This document shows, piece after piece, positions 14,513 to 23,673 of a stretch of DNA of 28,174 nt. The DNA lies in IMG/VR virus record IMGVR_UViG_3300042467_000997, positions 1-28,174 of that record. One strand, given 5' to 3'. This DNA is from a virus. A program made the translations under genes and the position numbers. The notes beneath the pieces were generated by a model that was given only the letters and a program-made list of their open reading frames with translations, did no database searches and was not told where the DNA came from. How positions within the stretch are numbered: position 1 is the first letter of the stretch; every line of letters begins with the position of its first letter.

Positions 14513-15253
14513 TTAGGGAGCCATTTTGGTGACGGAGAGCATTGACGATTGGATAAGCGTTGTGGCATCTGCGGAGTTGTTGATGGGATACCAGCGGTAG
14601 TTCATGGTGTTGGCGTTGCTACTGGTCAGCACATAGACAAAGCCTGCCACGGCGAATCGGCTTCCAGAGGATATGGCGGAAACATTTGCCAGCCCGATTG
14701 CTGTCGCATTTGTGCCAGAAGTAATCGATGTCAACGTAGCGTTCGCGGCTTGGCCCACGCCACTGCGATGGTTAAATTCTGAAAGATTGGTCGAGAACCC
14801 TAGTCCGTGAGCGAATCCAGAGTTGGTGGTCGCCACCCACGCAATGGCGTATTCCACGCGATAAAAGCTGTTGGCATCAAGCGACCATGAACCCATCTGT
14901 GGGTCGTTGTTGGTTGATTGCGTAACAGCGTTGAATCCCCAATTGGTTTTGGTTTGGTCGTTGGTGGTGAATTTGGTGACCGTGCGGCTGGCTACAAACG
15001 AGGAGCTTCCTGCGCCGTCTGCGGCGAGCAGCGCACCATTGGCGGCGGCTCCGCTAGGCGGGTTGCCTGCGGTCAGGGCGCCATTGGTGCTGATCAAGGC
15101 TGTGCGCGAGTTGGCGTTGGTCAAAGGCGCGAAGCGAAGGTTGTTCGTAAAGGTCAGTTCGTTGGTGCGCCCTGTAACGATGTTGCCATTGGTATCCGTT
15201 ACCATGTCGCGGACTTGGGCCATACCGCTTGCGGCAAAAGCAAGCAGTGTCAT
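14513..15253 (-). other. Buried signal-peptide module, alternative internal start
   Basis: Codon 667 (ATG at 15253-15251) begins [16 protein letters not shown], followed by [15 protein letters not shown], closely parallel to the start of the 901-residue fibre (signal, Ala-Gln, then VLVGTNGAVVQPTNF). As a separate product it would be 246 residues with a predicted cut after GMA. The Arg expected before the hydrophobic core lies upstream of the ATG, as if the original start was lost when the genes fused. Confidence 0.45.
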
Positions 15254-17251
15254 TATAGCCAAGGCAACTCGGGAAAGTGTGCCATCGTCATTAATGGTGA
15301 TCCGCCAGCGGGTGTTGTTTGGTGATTTCAAAACAAGTCCTTTGGTTGAGTCTGTGACTTCGGTGTCGTTGTTCGCGGTGAGCGTGGTGAAGGTTCCTGC
15401 GGCGGGCGTGGTGTTGCCGATGGCGGGCGGGGCGGCGAAGTTCACACGGGCGTTGTCGAAGGTGCCTGTAGTTACATCTGCGGCGGCGTGGGTGTGTGTA
15501 TCGACAGGGATGAGCGACCAATTTCCAGATGAGCCGCCGCCCGAACGCAAGCGGTATTGCTGCCCTGTGGCCGTGATTGTGACGAGCGTATTGTAAACAA
15601 GCGGCGAAAGATTTGCCACGCCACGAACCGTAATCGGCCCGCTCATTGTGCTGCCGCCGACAATGACATAGGTGTCACCAACCAAGGTGCCTTCTGCTTG
15701 TGTCGGAAGCGTCACCGTAATGCCGCCTGCATTACTGTTTGAAATTGTAATCTGCCTTGCGCGATTAGCTGGCAGCGTTTGATCGGCGCTATAATTGACG
15801 CTTGTCACCGAGAAAATCGTCTGCCCGTTGATTTGATGCGCGGCGAGTGCATCCGTTCCGCCTGTGTGGTGGGTTGATCCGTGAAGCGTGGGCTGGCGGC
15901 TGTCGGTGAGGCGGCTATCGTTACCCTGACAGGCAGTTCCAGCCGTAGATCCATAGCTGACCGTGAGCGTTCTGTTAGCCGTAAGATCTCCCCCACCTGT
16001 AAGCCCTGTTCCCGCGCTAATTGATCTACTTGTCGGCACACCTCCGATATTAGTAAGGGCGGTTGCGGGGTTGCTGACATCACTAAGATTGTTAACCTCT
16101 AAAAGCGCACCTTGCGCCGTAAGAAGCCCGCCCACATTGATTGTCCAAGCTGTGAATGGCCCGCCTGAACCTGCTACTGTATCGACATTAACCACCAATG
16201 ACGTTCCAGAGTAGCTGGTAACAAAAGCATGCATGTGTCGATCTGCATCGTATACAATGGTAACGTCCTGTGTCGGGGTGTAGCTGAGTCCTGATTGGAC
16301 GGTGAACGTCTTAGATCCAGTGGTTAGTGAATGGGAGGTTGTGGAAGTTGTGAGATAGCGGTCTCCGCGATTGGCCAACGTAAACGCCGTAGTAGCAATC
16401 TGAGTGGTATTGGTTCCAGCAGCAGCAGTGGTTGCTGTCGGGGTTCCCGTAAGAGCGGGGGAATCCAGATTGGCTTTAAGGTCTAGTGCCGTCTGGGTGG
16501 CTGTGGAAATTGGCTTTGAGACATCACTTGTGTTATCCACATTGGAAAGCCCGACATCAGACTTGGTGGCAGATGTTCCAGTTGTGACTCTACCCTTGGT
16601 GTCTACTGTGACTTTGGTATAGGTTCCCGCGCTCGCGCCCGAAGCAGCTAAAGTGGGATTGGGATATGTTCCCGTAAGATCTCCTCCTGCGGGGCCGCTG
16701 GGCGCTGTGGAGATGGTTCCCCATTCGGGGGCTGTGGCTCCGCTATTTACTTTCAGAATCTGTCCCGCGCTTCCAATTGGGAGGCGTGTATTAATTCCTG
16801 CTCCCCGATAGAGCATATCACCCTGCGTTGTGAGGGTAGATTCTCCCCCGCCTCCAGATGTGCCAAAACGCGGAACCACCTGCCATCCACGGGTGGCCCC
16901 TGTGTAAATCAGGGTAAAGTAAGCCCCCTCGACGTTACAGACCAGATTCTCGTTAAGGCTTTCAATGGGTTGGCCGTTGCGGGCAATCGTAAGAGGGTTG
17001 GTGTCGAAGGTTTCAGAAAAGTCAAAGATGTCTACTGCATCGCCATTGCTGGGATTGGGCGGAAGGGTAAGAGTAAATGCCCCTCCAGAAGTGTCAGCGG
17101 CGATAAACTGGCGGCTAGTGACCGTCCTGCTGGAAGTAACCACCTCATAGTTGATATCGGGCTGCGGGCCAGTCTGCCCCACGGGCCCCCGTTCGATGAC
17201 CTCAATGATCTCAATCTCCCTCTCTGTGATCTCAATGACCTCTTGGCTCAT
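14513..17251 (-). CDS. Tail fibre, apparent in-frame fusion of two proteins
   Basis: 912 residues. Residues 1-20 are acidic ([20 protein letters not shown]). From about 140 to 660 it is a typical phage fibre: [42 protein letters not shown], and the shaft repeats [13 protein letters not shown] and [15 protein letters not shown]. It would normally end near [18 protein letters not shown]. Instead the frame continues into [19 protein letters not shown] (about 659-678), a signal-peptide-like hydrophobic segment, and a second Asn/Thr-rich domain of 246 residues resembling the N-terminal region of the 901-residue fibre. The ATG at 15253 would allow separate expression of that part. Its start is ATGA-coupled to the adaptor gene. 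Virion fibre is likely for the first part; the fate of the second is unclear. Confidence 0.75.
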   Translation of the reverse strand: MSQEVIEITEREIEIIEVIERGPVGQTGPQPDINYEVVTSSRTVTSRQFIAADTSGGAFTLTLPPNPSNGDAVDIFDFSETFDTNPLTIARNGQPIESLNENLVCNVEGAYFTLIYTGATRGWQVVPRFGTSGGGGESTLTTQGDMLYRGAGINTRLPIGSAGQILKVNSGATAPEWGTISTAPSGPAGGDLTGTYPNPTLAASGASAGTYTKVTVDTKGRVTTGTSATKSDVGLSNVDNTSDVSKPISTATQTALDLKANLDSPALTGTPTATTAAAGTNTTQIATTAFTLANRGDRYLTTSTTSHSLTTGSKTFTVQSGLSYTPTQDVTIVYDADRHMHAFVTSYSGTSLVVNVDTVAGSGGPFTAWTINVGGLLTAQGALLEVNNLSDVSNPATALTNIGGVPTSRSISAGTGLTGGGDLTANRTLTVSYGSTAGTACQGNDSRLTDSRQPTLHGSTHHTGGTDALAAHQINGQTIFSVTSVNYSADQTLPANRARQITISNSNAGGITVTLPTQAEGTLVGDTYVIVGGSTMSGPITVRGVANLSPLVYNTLVTITATGQQYRLRSGGGSSGNWSLIPVDTHTHAAADVTTGTFDNARVNFAAPPAIGNTTPAAGTFTTLTANNDTEVTDSTKGLVLKSPNNTRWRITINDDGTLSRVALAIMTLLAFAASGMAQVRDMVTDTNGNIVTGRTNELTFTNNLRFAPLTNANSRTALISTNGALTAGNPPSGAAANGALLAADGAGSSSFVASRTVTKFTTNDQTKTNWGFNAVTQSTNNDPQMGSWSLDANSFYRVEYAIAWVATTNSGFAHGLGFSTNLSEFNHRSGVGQAANATLTSITSGTNATAIGLANVSAISSGSRFAVAGFVYVLTSSNANTMNYRWYPINNSADATTLIQSSMLSVTKMAP

Positions 17252-17616
17252 CGGGCAATCTCCTGATAGACCTTGGCCTTACCTGTGGCGAATGCGATAT
17301 AGGTGTAGCCTTGGTAGAGTTCGATTTCGTAGACGTTGTCGCCTGCTGTTAGGTTTGCGGCCTGTGTGGCGGTGATTTCGATTTCGATGGTGCCCGCACT
17401 CCCGCCCAATGTAATCCCGCCTCCAGAGGTCAGTGTAAGCAAAGTAGCACTATCCTTCGCGCATTCCCGAATCACCATGTTGGCCCCGTAGCCCGAAAGA
17501 TTGACGGGAACATTAGACTTGCCTTTACAGGACTTGGTCAGATAACGAAACTTCGCCGTCCATGTCTTTCCTTGGACGATTTCAATGTCTCTTTCAAGTC
17601 TCCAGTAGTTGGTCAT
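17248..17616 (-). CDS. Fibre-adaptor protein, copy B
   Basis: 122 residues, predicted all-beta. It lines up along its whole length with the 124-residue protein at 20640-21014: VQGKTW (14-19), [14 protein letters not shown] (37-50), a Gly-rich [15 protein letters not shown] centre, YEIELY (96-101) and a final VYQEIAR. The 'QG.....PV(N)L.G..A.M.IR ... Y.(I/L)ELY' pattern is one I associate with small proteins linking fibres to phage baseplates. It is ATGA-coupled on both sides, to the 901-residue fibre and to the fused fibre, which supports a module. Copy A sits ahead of the other fibre. Confidence 0.75.
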   Translation of the reverse strand: MTNYWRLERDIEIVQGKTWTAKFRYLTKSCKGKSNVPVNLSGYGANMVIRECAKDSATLLTLTSGGGITLGGSAGTIEIEITATQAANLTAGDNVYEIELYQGYTYIAFATGKAKVYQEIAR

Positions 17617-20318
17617 TTATAAACTGGTAGCCAGAATTGATTGGTTCCAACACGAATCTCAATGAAGTCATTGATCTGGTTGTTGGTTGCGGGGTTTGAG
17701 TTGGTTTGGTTGGTGGAGAAGTCTACAAACCCATTAACCACAAGATTGGTGGTTGCCGTCACAGTGCCAGTAGCTGTCAGAGTTCCAGATGCCGTGACAT
17801 TAGAGAATGTTACGTTATTGGTTTGGCCAAGTCCGAGGTTGGTGCGAGTCACGGCTTGGTTGGTGGTGTTTTCAAACTCAATAGCACGATGGAACATCGT
17901 GGCTCCTGTGTTGGTTTTGATAAGAGTCATCACCTTGTTTGTCGGGCTAACAGAATACACTGTTGCTTCGATAGGATTGGTTCCTGCTGCGGGATCAGAG
18001 GGCCCAATCATCATTAAGGCGTTGTAGCCAAAGACCGAAAACACCGCCACTCCGTTGCCGTTGGTGTTGGTTGAGCGGAAGCCGAATTGCGCGGCCTTGT
18101 TGGTAGCCTCTGAGACACCTACACGGAACAACGTTTCGTTGCTGACGGTTACGTTGTTTGACGCGATGAGGTTGGCGAGGCCAAGGAAGGCTTCGTTGTT
18201 GGTGCGGCGAACGTAAAGCAGACCGTTGTTGGTGGTGGTTTGGTTGATCGTAATGTCGCCGTTGTTGGTGATGCCAGCGAATGTAACAATATTAGTAGAA
18301 GCAAGTTGCAAGTTTGTTAATGTTCCAAGCCTTATCCCGTCTGACGAAAATGAAAGCGGCCTATGAACTGTCCACCCATTGGTGTTGGCTTCTAGATATG
18401 TAAATGATGCATAAGTAAAATAAATTGAATTTGAAGTCCTTCCAATACCAGTCAAGGACTGCCCAAGCGTTTCAGATGGATCCAAATTAATGAGTGATCC
18501 ATTGGTATTTGCCGTTATCAAAGATAAAAAAATAACATTATTTGTTGTTCCCAATCCCAAATTCGTTCTGCTTGCCGCCGCATTGGCTGTGGCGTTGGTG
18601 CCTGAAAAATAGATAGGCTCAATATAAGAAATATTATCGGCCAACCTCCATGCTCCACTGCGATACATCAACAGAACAGTCTCATCCATTTGATTCAGCG
18701 TAATAAGATTTGTTCCTACTCCTGATTGCCTGATAGCAGTTACTGCGTTTGTTGAATTGCCAAGATGGGTAATTGTTGCCCTATCTCCTTCAAATGTGGT
18801 TGCGGGGTTGGTGGGAAGTGTAACCGTATTGGTAACCCCAGATACCGAAGGAGAAAGGCTGAACAAGAAAAGATTGCGACTATTTGTTGCGGCATTTGTT
18901 GATGTTCCTGTAACATTTGTCTGGTATTGGACAGTTGTGGATATCGGGGCCGCTTGCCAGAAGTTGGTCGGGCTTACAACCTCTCCATTGGTATTGACCA
19001 AAACTGGATTGGTATTAGATCCAAAGAGTGCCGCCTGAAATGTTGTGGCGTTGCTGTTGGTTAGCCCAGTCCAAGGGAGTCCAAGGTTGGTGCGAGTTTG
19101 AGCCTGATACAATGGGCGACTTGTTGCGCCCCCAATCTGAATTGCGCCAGAATCAAATGTCCATTCTCCAAAAAATATTCTTGCTTCTGGCTCGATTATG
19201 TCATTAGTTCCCCATCTTATTACGGACTCGCTTAAATAAAGACCCCCCAAATTTACCGTTTCAAATGTCACGCTATTAGTGGCTCCAAGCCCGATGGCAT
19301 TACGGAAGTTTGTGGCATCTGTATTCGTAAGCGCAGACCAGCCTAATCCCAGATTGGTTCTGCTTACTGCCGCATTGGATGAGGCATTGGTGCCTAAAAA
19401 AAGTATAGGCTTTCTAAAAATAATTGTGCCGCCTGCCGCGCCATCAAGCGAAAAAAATTCAACACCATTTTGGTTAAAAAATAACGAGTCAGCCCCATAA
19501 GTTATGGAGTTTGTTGTTTCTCCGTCTTGGTATAATTGAATACTTTCAAATCTAACAACATTTGTTACCCCAAGCCCGATGGCAGTTCTGGCGACCGATG
19601 TGTTTGTGGCGATAAATACCGCATCACCCACTGTAGTAGATCCGAGATTTTGTCGAGCATTTGCTGCATTGGTGGCTCCTGTTCCGCCCGAAGCAATACT
19701 AAGTGTGCCAGACAAATTGGAAAAATTAACCGTGGCAATATTGGATGAAGGAATGATTCCTACAAGATTTGTAGCCTGAAGATTAGTTAGGCTTGCCCCA
19801 TTGCTGGAGGCAAGATTGCTAAGAACCGTTGAAGAAGGTTGAAATGCAGATGCGGGATTTGTCGCCGCTGTTCCCAATCCTAAAGCAGTCCTAAAAGAAG
19901 ACGCATCAGCATTTGTTAATCCAGACCAAGAAAGGCCAAGATTGGTTCTAGTCGTTGTAGGATCTGCAAACGACACATTGCCAAGAAAATATGAATTACT
20001 AGTATCAATAGTTATGGCTGCAACTCCTCTATTGACCAACCATAAAAAACCATTAAAAGCAGCTAAACCATTAGTATTGGTTCCAACTTGAACGGCAGGA
20101 TTGGCGAGGCTTCCAGTTGTAGTAGCAAGAACTCTATTAAAAGTAACATTATTTGTTGCTCCAACACCCAAGCCTACGCGGGCATTGGAGGCATCGGCGC
20201 TCCAAAAATTGGTCGGTTGAACCACCGCACCGTTGGTTCCCACCAACACATTGCGTGTTTGCGCGTAGCCCGAAACAATTAAGGCCCCAGAGATAATTAT
20301 GGAAATTAAGTTTTTCAT
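17613..20318 (-). CDS. Long repeat-rich fibre-like protein with signal peptide
   Basis: 901 residues from the ATG at 20318. MKNLISIIISGALIVSGYAQ is a Sec signal peptide (cut likely after Ala19). The mature protein is rich in Asn, Thr and Gly and carries many copies of RTNLGLGW(S/T)(A/G)LTN..A..F..A(I/L)GLG and GATN(N/S)VTF...V, plus a second copy of the TNG.VV.PTNFW block seen right after the signal. These look like a long trimeric fibre shaft. Signal peptides are not expected on proteins assembled into virions in the cytoplasm, so it may be exported and surface-displayed, or the hydrophobic N-terminus may anchor it in the particle. Base composition alternates between GC-rich and AT-rich blocks, pointing to mosaic recombination. 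It starts 4 nt after the preceding gene. Confidence 0.75.
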   Translation of the reverse strand: MKNLISIIISGALIVSGYAQTRNVLVGTNGAVVQPTNFWSADASNARVGLGVGATNNVTFNRVLATTTGSLANPAVQVGTNTNGLAAFNGFLWLVNRGVAAITIDTSNSYFLGNVSFADPTTTRTNLGLSWSGLTNADASSFRTALGLGTAATNPASAFQPSSTVLSNLASSNGASLTNLQATNLVGIIPSSNIATVNFSNLSGTLSIASGGTGATNAANARQNLGSTTVGDAVFIATNTSVARTAIGLGVTNVVRFESIQLYQDGETTNSITYGADSLFFNQNGVEFFSLDGAAGGTIIFRKPILFLGTNASSNAAVSRTNLGLGWSALTNTDATNFRNAIGLGATNSVTFETVNLGGLYLSESVIRWGTNDIIEPEARIFFGEWTFDSGAIQIGGATSRPLYQAQTRTNLGLPWTGLTNSNATTFQAALFGSNTNPVLVNTNGEVVSPTNFWQAAPISTTVQYQTNVTGTSTNAATNSRNLFLFSLSPSVSGVTNTVTLPTNPATTFEGDRATITHLGNSTNAVTAIRQSGVGTNLITLNQMDETVLLMYRSGAWRLADNISYIEPIYFSGTNATANAAASRTNLGLGTTNNVIFLSLITANTNGSLINLDPSETLGQSLTGIGRTSNSIYFTYASFTYLEANTNGWTVHRPLSFSSDGIRLGTLTNLQLASTNIVTFAGITNNGDITINQTTTNNGLLYVRRTNNEAFLGLANLIASNNVTVSNETLFRVGVSEATNKAAQFGFRSTNTNGNGVAVFSVFGYNALMMIGPSDPAAGTNPIEATVYSVSPTNKVMTLIKTNTGATMFHRAIEFENTTNQAVTRTNLGLGQTNNVTFSNVTASGTLTATGTVTATTNLVVNGFVDFSTNQTNSNPATNNQINDFIEIRVGTNQFWLPVYK

Positions 20319-20322
20319 TAGG

Positions 20323-20643
20323 TTACATTCGTTGAATCCAAACCTTGGCATTGGTCATTTCATCAAAATCATTGGGGCGTATTACTGATGGAGAGCTTTC
20401 GGCGTTGCTACCACTGACCAATTGATAAATTGCTGGAATTCCATTAATAACCAAAAAGATGCAAATTCCGACAGCATAGCTCCCAGAAGCAGTGACAACC
20501 CCATCCAAGTTGGAAGAACCGCCGCCAATCAGCCCCGTAATGGCTGGCTCTACCCGAAGTATGTTGACGCTGGGGGTTTGAAGCTGCGTTGTGCTAACCC
20601 CGATAACGCTGGAGCTTGGGATGGGAATGCAAATTTTACTCAT
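20323..20643 (-). CDS. Small fibre-region structural protein
   Basis: 106 residues starting MSKICIPIPSSSVIGV. Mostly beta-strand with Gly/Ser turns (GLIGGGSSNLDGVVTASGSY) and a hydrophobic segment (AVGICIFLVINGIPAIYQL) that looks more like a buried strand than a membrane helix. The C-terminus PNDFDEMTNAKVWIQRM is charged. No family recognised. It is ATGA-coupled to adaptor copy A and ends 4 nt before the 901-residue fibre, so it is part of that module. Module B, with the 122-residue adaptor, lacks this gene. Confidence 0.65.
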   Translation of the reverse strand: MSKICIPIPSSSVIGVSTTQLQTPSVNILRVEPAITGLIGGGSSNLDGVVTASGSYAVGICIFLVINGIPAIYQLVSGSNAESSPSVIRPNDFDEMTNAKVWIQRM

Positions 20644-21014
20644 CGGGTTACCTCTGGTGAAATGATAACATTGCCTTGCAGGATTCGGGTTGTGACGGAC
20701 CCGTTGTATAGCTCAAGGTCATATACGGCCTTGTCACAGACCGAGAGTTGCGCCGTGTCAGCAGCCGAAATAAATAGTCGAATAGCCCCATTTTGAGATC
20801 CATAGTTAAGAGTGATCCTACCATTGCCAACTGCCGTGGACAACTCAAGAATTAGTGCTTTGGATTCGGGCTTTGAGCGGATGTGCATCTTGGCCGTAAA
20901 TCCCGCAAGATTAACAGGTGTTGACGGCTCTCCCGTTTCATAAAACAGAGTCTGGTCAAAGGTTGCCCCCTGAAAGATACAAATATCGGCAATAGCAATC
21001 GGTAGTTCGGCCAT
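20640..21014 (-). CDS. Fibre-adaptor protein, copy A
   Basis: 124 residues, predicted all-beta, paralogous to the 122-residue protein at 17248-17616: FQGATF (14-19), PVNLAGFTAKMHIR (33-46), a central NGRITLNYGSQNGAIRL, YDLELY (98-103) and a terminal ISPEVTR. The shared landmarks and the same place at the head of a fibre module argue for gene duplication. It starts 21 nt after the terminase stop with no clear ribosome-binding site. Confidence 0.75.
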   Translation of the reverse strand: MAELPIAIADICIFQGATFDQTLFYETGEPSTPVNLAGFTAKMHIRSKPESKALILELSTAVGNGRITLNYGSQNGAIRLFISAADTAQLSVCDKAVYDLELYNGSVTTRILQGNVIISPEVTR

Positions 21015-21035
21015 AGAAAAAATCCAGCGTAGAGT

Positions 21036-22877
21036 CTACCATTGCCTTCGCAAAGTCAAGGCTTGTTTGAGTTTCTTGAAGGTCTCTTTGTTGACTCGTT
21101 TCTTTTCTTCTATTGCCTCCGATCCCGCCATGGCCCCGAATACTTTGCGGGCGACGAACAGTCCCACGGCGAACGAGTCGAATAAGTCGGGGGACTTTCC
21201 GATCCGCCTTTTCATGTCGGTCTTGGATTCGATGATAATCTTCCGCGTCCTACGGGCATACTTCCTTTGGGTCATCTCCCACGCCAGATCGGGGGCGATT
21301 CCCTTGAGTTGCTCGCATTCCAAGAAGTAGCGGGCGGCGAAACATAGTTCACTAGCCATGTTGTGGAAGAGTTCCTTGCCGACTTGGGGTTTTCCAGTCA
21401 CTTCGTTTCTCATGGCATATTGAGCCGATACAGGAAGATCTGAGGCCGCTCCAGCAAAACTCACCGCATGCCAGCCCTTGAGAAGCTCCCTCTCTCCGAT
21501 AGACCAAAAGATACCACCAGCCGAGGCGTCTACCCCTATCCATTGGTTCGGGATTCCCAACTTGATAGATAGGTCGCTAATCTGTTGGATCATTTCGTAT
21601 TGGAAATCTTCTTGAGACCCCGCCCTTCGGTTGAGGACATATTGTTTCTCTACGGCTATCGCCCATTTTCCTGAGATTAGCCTACCATATTTAAGATGGG
21701 TAAAGACAAAGCGGTCACCGCCTTCTGTGTAGCTAGGATCAACTCCTGCTATATCTTTCGGGGTTCCGTCCCAGATGGGTTTATCCAGAGCCCCATGGCG
21801 AGCCAGAAGTATATCCGAGACAATCGTGGAATCATCGGCGTCTGCGGGTGGCCAGAAGCCCCTGAACTTGCGCCAGAACTGGGGATTGAGTTCTCCCAGT
21901 TCCTTTTTAGCCAAAGCTACATCATTTGGTTTTGGTAGAAACGGGTAGCGAAGTCCCTTCCCCTGTTCAAAAGCTTGTTGGTTGGGGTTGTCCTTTTCGG
22001 AGTCAAAACGGATGCATATCCCCTCAATACCAGCCACCCGTATTTTCCAATTCGGGGTATCCTCATCCACACTCATCCATCCCTTGATAGGTTCGCAGAA
22101 TTTTCCGTGGGGGTCGAATATGGATGCGGGGTTGCCTGCTCCCACCACATAGAGTTCTTGTGCGCCCTTAAATCCCCAGATTGCTTCGTTAATCACAGAA
22201 GCCGAACAGTCCTGTAACTCGTCTATAATCAACACAATACGACGATTCTTCTTACCCTGAAGTCGTTTTTGGGCGTCATCTTTGTATTCGTCACCAGCCG
22301 CCAAAAGCATGATGGAGGAGGCATCGCTCACCCCTGTTAGGGGATCGATAATGGCTCCCTCTTCTTCGGATAGCTTGATGATATCCATGGATTCGATGAG
22401 TCGGCCTGATGCGATTCCGAGGTTTCGGGCTTCGCGATACATCTTGACCAGTGCCGCCCAGATACGCTGCTTGGCGTCGATCTTGCTTGTAGAGACCACA
22501 ATGCACATCGTATTGATCGGGTCGCAGAACCAGTTGACCAATGCAAACGCCGCCATGCCGTAGGACTTTCCTGAGTCGGTGCCCCCAGCCAGCCCCGTGA
22601 CGCTACGCATAAACTTGTTGCCAGAGGCCTCGTCTTCTTCGTGGACTGAAGCGCAGAAGGCTTGGGCGGCTAACTCCGCCCATTTATGCCACTGGAAGGT
22701 GGGCCAGATGGCTGAGACGATATTTCGGTAGTGGCGGGCTTTGCCGAGCCCCCCCTCTTCAGGTGTTAACCCCATAAGAAAAGCATCCATTTCGATACGC
22801 AGAGGTGTAATCGCCTGCCCATCCTTGGATAGCCATAACCGCCCGTATTTTTCTATCCCCTGATCTTCTGTTGCCAT
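21036..22877 (-). CDS. Terminase large subunit
   Basis: 613 residues from the ATG at 22877 (MATEDQGIEKYG); an open extension to 22961 overlaps the divergent small-subunit gene and reads poorly. The ATPase half shows Walker A GGTDSGKS (98-105) and Walker B RIVLIIDE (213-220), with the catalytic glutamate Glu220. The nuclease half has the RNase H-like acidic residues in GVDPSY (Asp380), IGVDAS (Asp450) and DLFDSFAVGL (Asp564/Asp567). The enzyme pumps DNA into the prohead and cuts it. It is the first gene of the long leftward late array and is divergent from the small-subunit candidate with only 28 nt between their starts. Confidence 0.93.
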   Translation of the reverse strand: MATEDQGIEKYGRLWLSKDGQAITPLRIEMDAFLMGLTPEEGGLGKARHYRNIVSAIWPTFQWHKWAELAAQAFCASVHEEDEASGNKFMRSVTGLAGGTDSGKSYGMAAFALVNWFCDPINTMCIVVSTSKIDAKQRIWAALVKMYREARNLGIASGRLIESMDIIKLSEEEGAIIDPLTGVSDASSIMLLAAGDEYKDDAQKRLQGKKNRRIVLIIDELQDCSASVINEAIWGFKGAQELYVVGAGNPASIFDPHGKFCEPIKGWMSVDEDTPNWKIRVAGIEGICIRFDSEKDNPNQQAFEQGKGLRYPFLPKPNDVALAKKELGELNPQFWRKFRGFWPPADADDSTIVSDILLARHGALDKPIWDGTPKDIAGVDPSYTEGGDRFVFTHLKYGRLISGKWAIAVEKQYVLNRRAGSQEDFQYEMIQQISDLSIKLGIPNQWIGVDASAGGIFWSIGERELLKGWHAVSFAGAASDLPVSAQYAMRNEVTGKPQVGKELFHNMASELCFAARYFLECEQLKGIAPDLAWEMTQRKYARRTRKIIIESKTDMKRRIGKSPDLFDSFAVGLFVARKVFGAMAGSEAIEEKKRVNKETFKKLKQALTLRRQW

Positions 22878-22905
22878 CTGAGAAATTTCTACTAAACTAA
22901 TCGGG

Positions 22906-23673
22906 ATGGCTGGACAGCGCAAGAACAAGATCGACTGGGACTTACCAGAAAACCGAATCAAAAAACAAAATGCCTTCCGACTTTATGTCGCGGGCCGAGG
23001 GACCAAGGCAATTATGACCGAGCTTGGTTTTACCTCCCCTCCCCAGCTATCGAAGTTTGTCCATAGCGAGAAGTGGGAAAAGCATGCCGAAATCTGGCGG
23101 TCTAGCCCCGAACAAGAAAACCTCTATCCTTGGGAGGTGGAGCGCCCCAATCAACTGGTTCCCGCTCCGCCAAAGATGGAGGAGATGGAAAAAGAAAAGC
23201 GGATGCAATGCATCAAGGCATTTTCGCTATTCTGCTCTGGGCGCAACGTTCCTGATATTGCTTCGGAAATCGGGGTTAGCGTGTCCACAATCAATCTTTG
23301 GAAGGAAACTCAACGCTGGGTGGCATGCCGAGAAAGGCTGGCCAACGACCAAAACCCCGCACCTTGGGAGGATTCTGATGTTCCCACCCTGCTCTCCGAT
23401 ATCACGGCCTCCATTGAGACCATGAAGAAATCTATTAAGTTTTTGACTGGTAAAGTGTTGGTTAAGGCTGCCGATGCCGCGCAAGACCTAGATGGCATGG
23501 AGGCTCTGGGCATGATGCGAAATATCAAGCAACTGGCCGAAGCCGCATCTATCAACTTTAGCGAAGGCAACAACCAGCAAAACGCGGTTCAGATCAATAT
23601 CGCCACCAAACTGGAATCGTTGAAGATCCCAGACAACAACACCTACGAGGCCGAATTGGTAGTCAATGAGTAG
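22906..23673 (+). CDS. Terminase small subunit candidate with duplicated HTH unit
   Basis: 255 residues on the plus strand. Two related units are visible: NAFRLYVAGRGTKAIMTELG (23-42) with EKWEKHAE and YPWEVERP, and KAFSLFCSGRNVPDIASEIG (104-123) with TQRWVACRE and PWEDSDVP. The second has a good helix-turn-helix (IASEIGVSVSTINLWK). Helices after about 165 (IETMKKSIKFLTGKVL, ALGMMRNIKQLAEAA) could form an oligomerisation domain. A DNA-binding protein of this size beside a large terminase is the expected small subunit, which recognises packaging sites. Identification by position and architecture, not family match. It could instead be a transcriptional regulator. Confidence 0.6.
   Translation: MAGQRKNKIDWDLPENRIKKQNAFRLYVAGRGTKAIMTELGFTSPPQLSKFVHSEKWEKHAEIWRSSPEQENLYPWEVERPNQLVPAPPKMEEMEKEKRMQCIKAFSLFCSGRNVPDIASEIGVSVSTINLWKETQRWVACRERLANDQNPAPWEDSDVPTLLSDITASIETMKKSIKFLTGKVLVKAADAAQDLDGMEALGMMRNIKQLAEAASINFSEGNNQQNAVQINIATKLESLKIPDNNTYEAELVVNE

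Noticed and set aside
11569-20318. Diversity-generating retroelement acting on the fibre genes
   Set aside because: No reverse transcriptase and no template/variable repeat pair is visible in the window; repeats in the fibres are diverged structural units.
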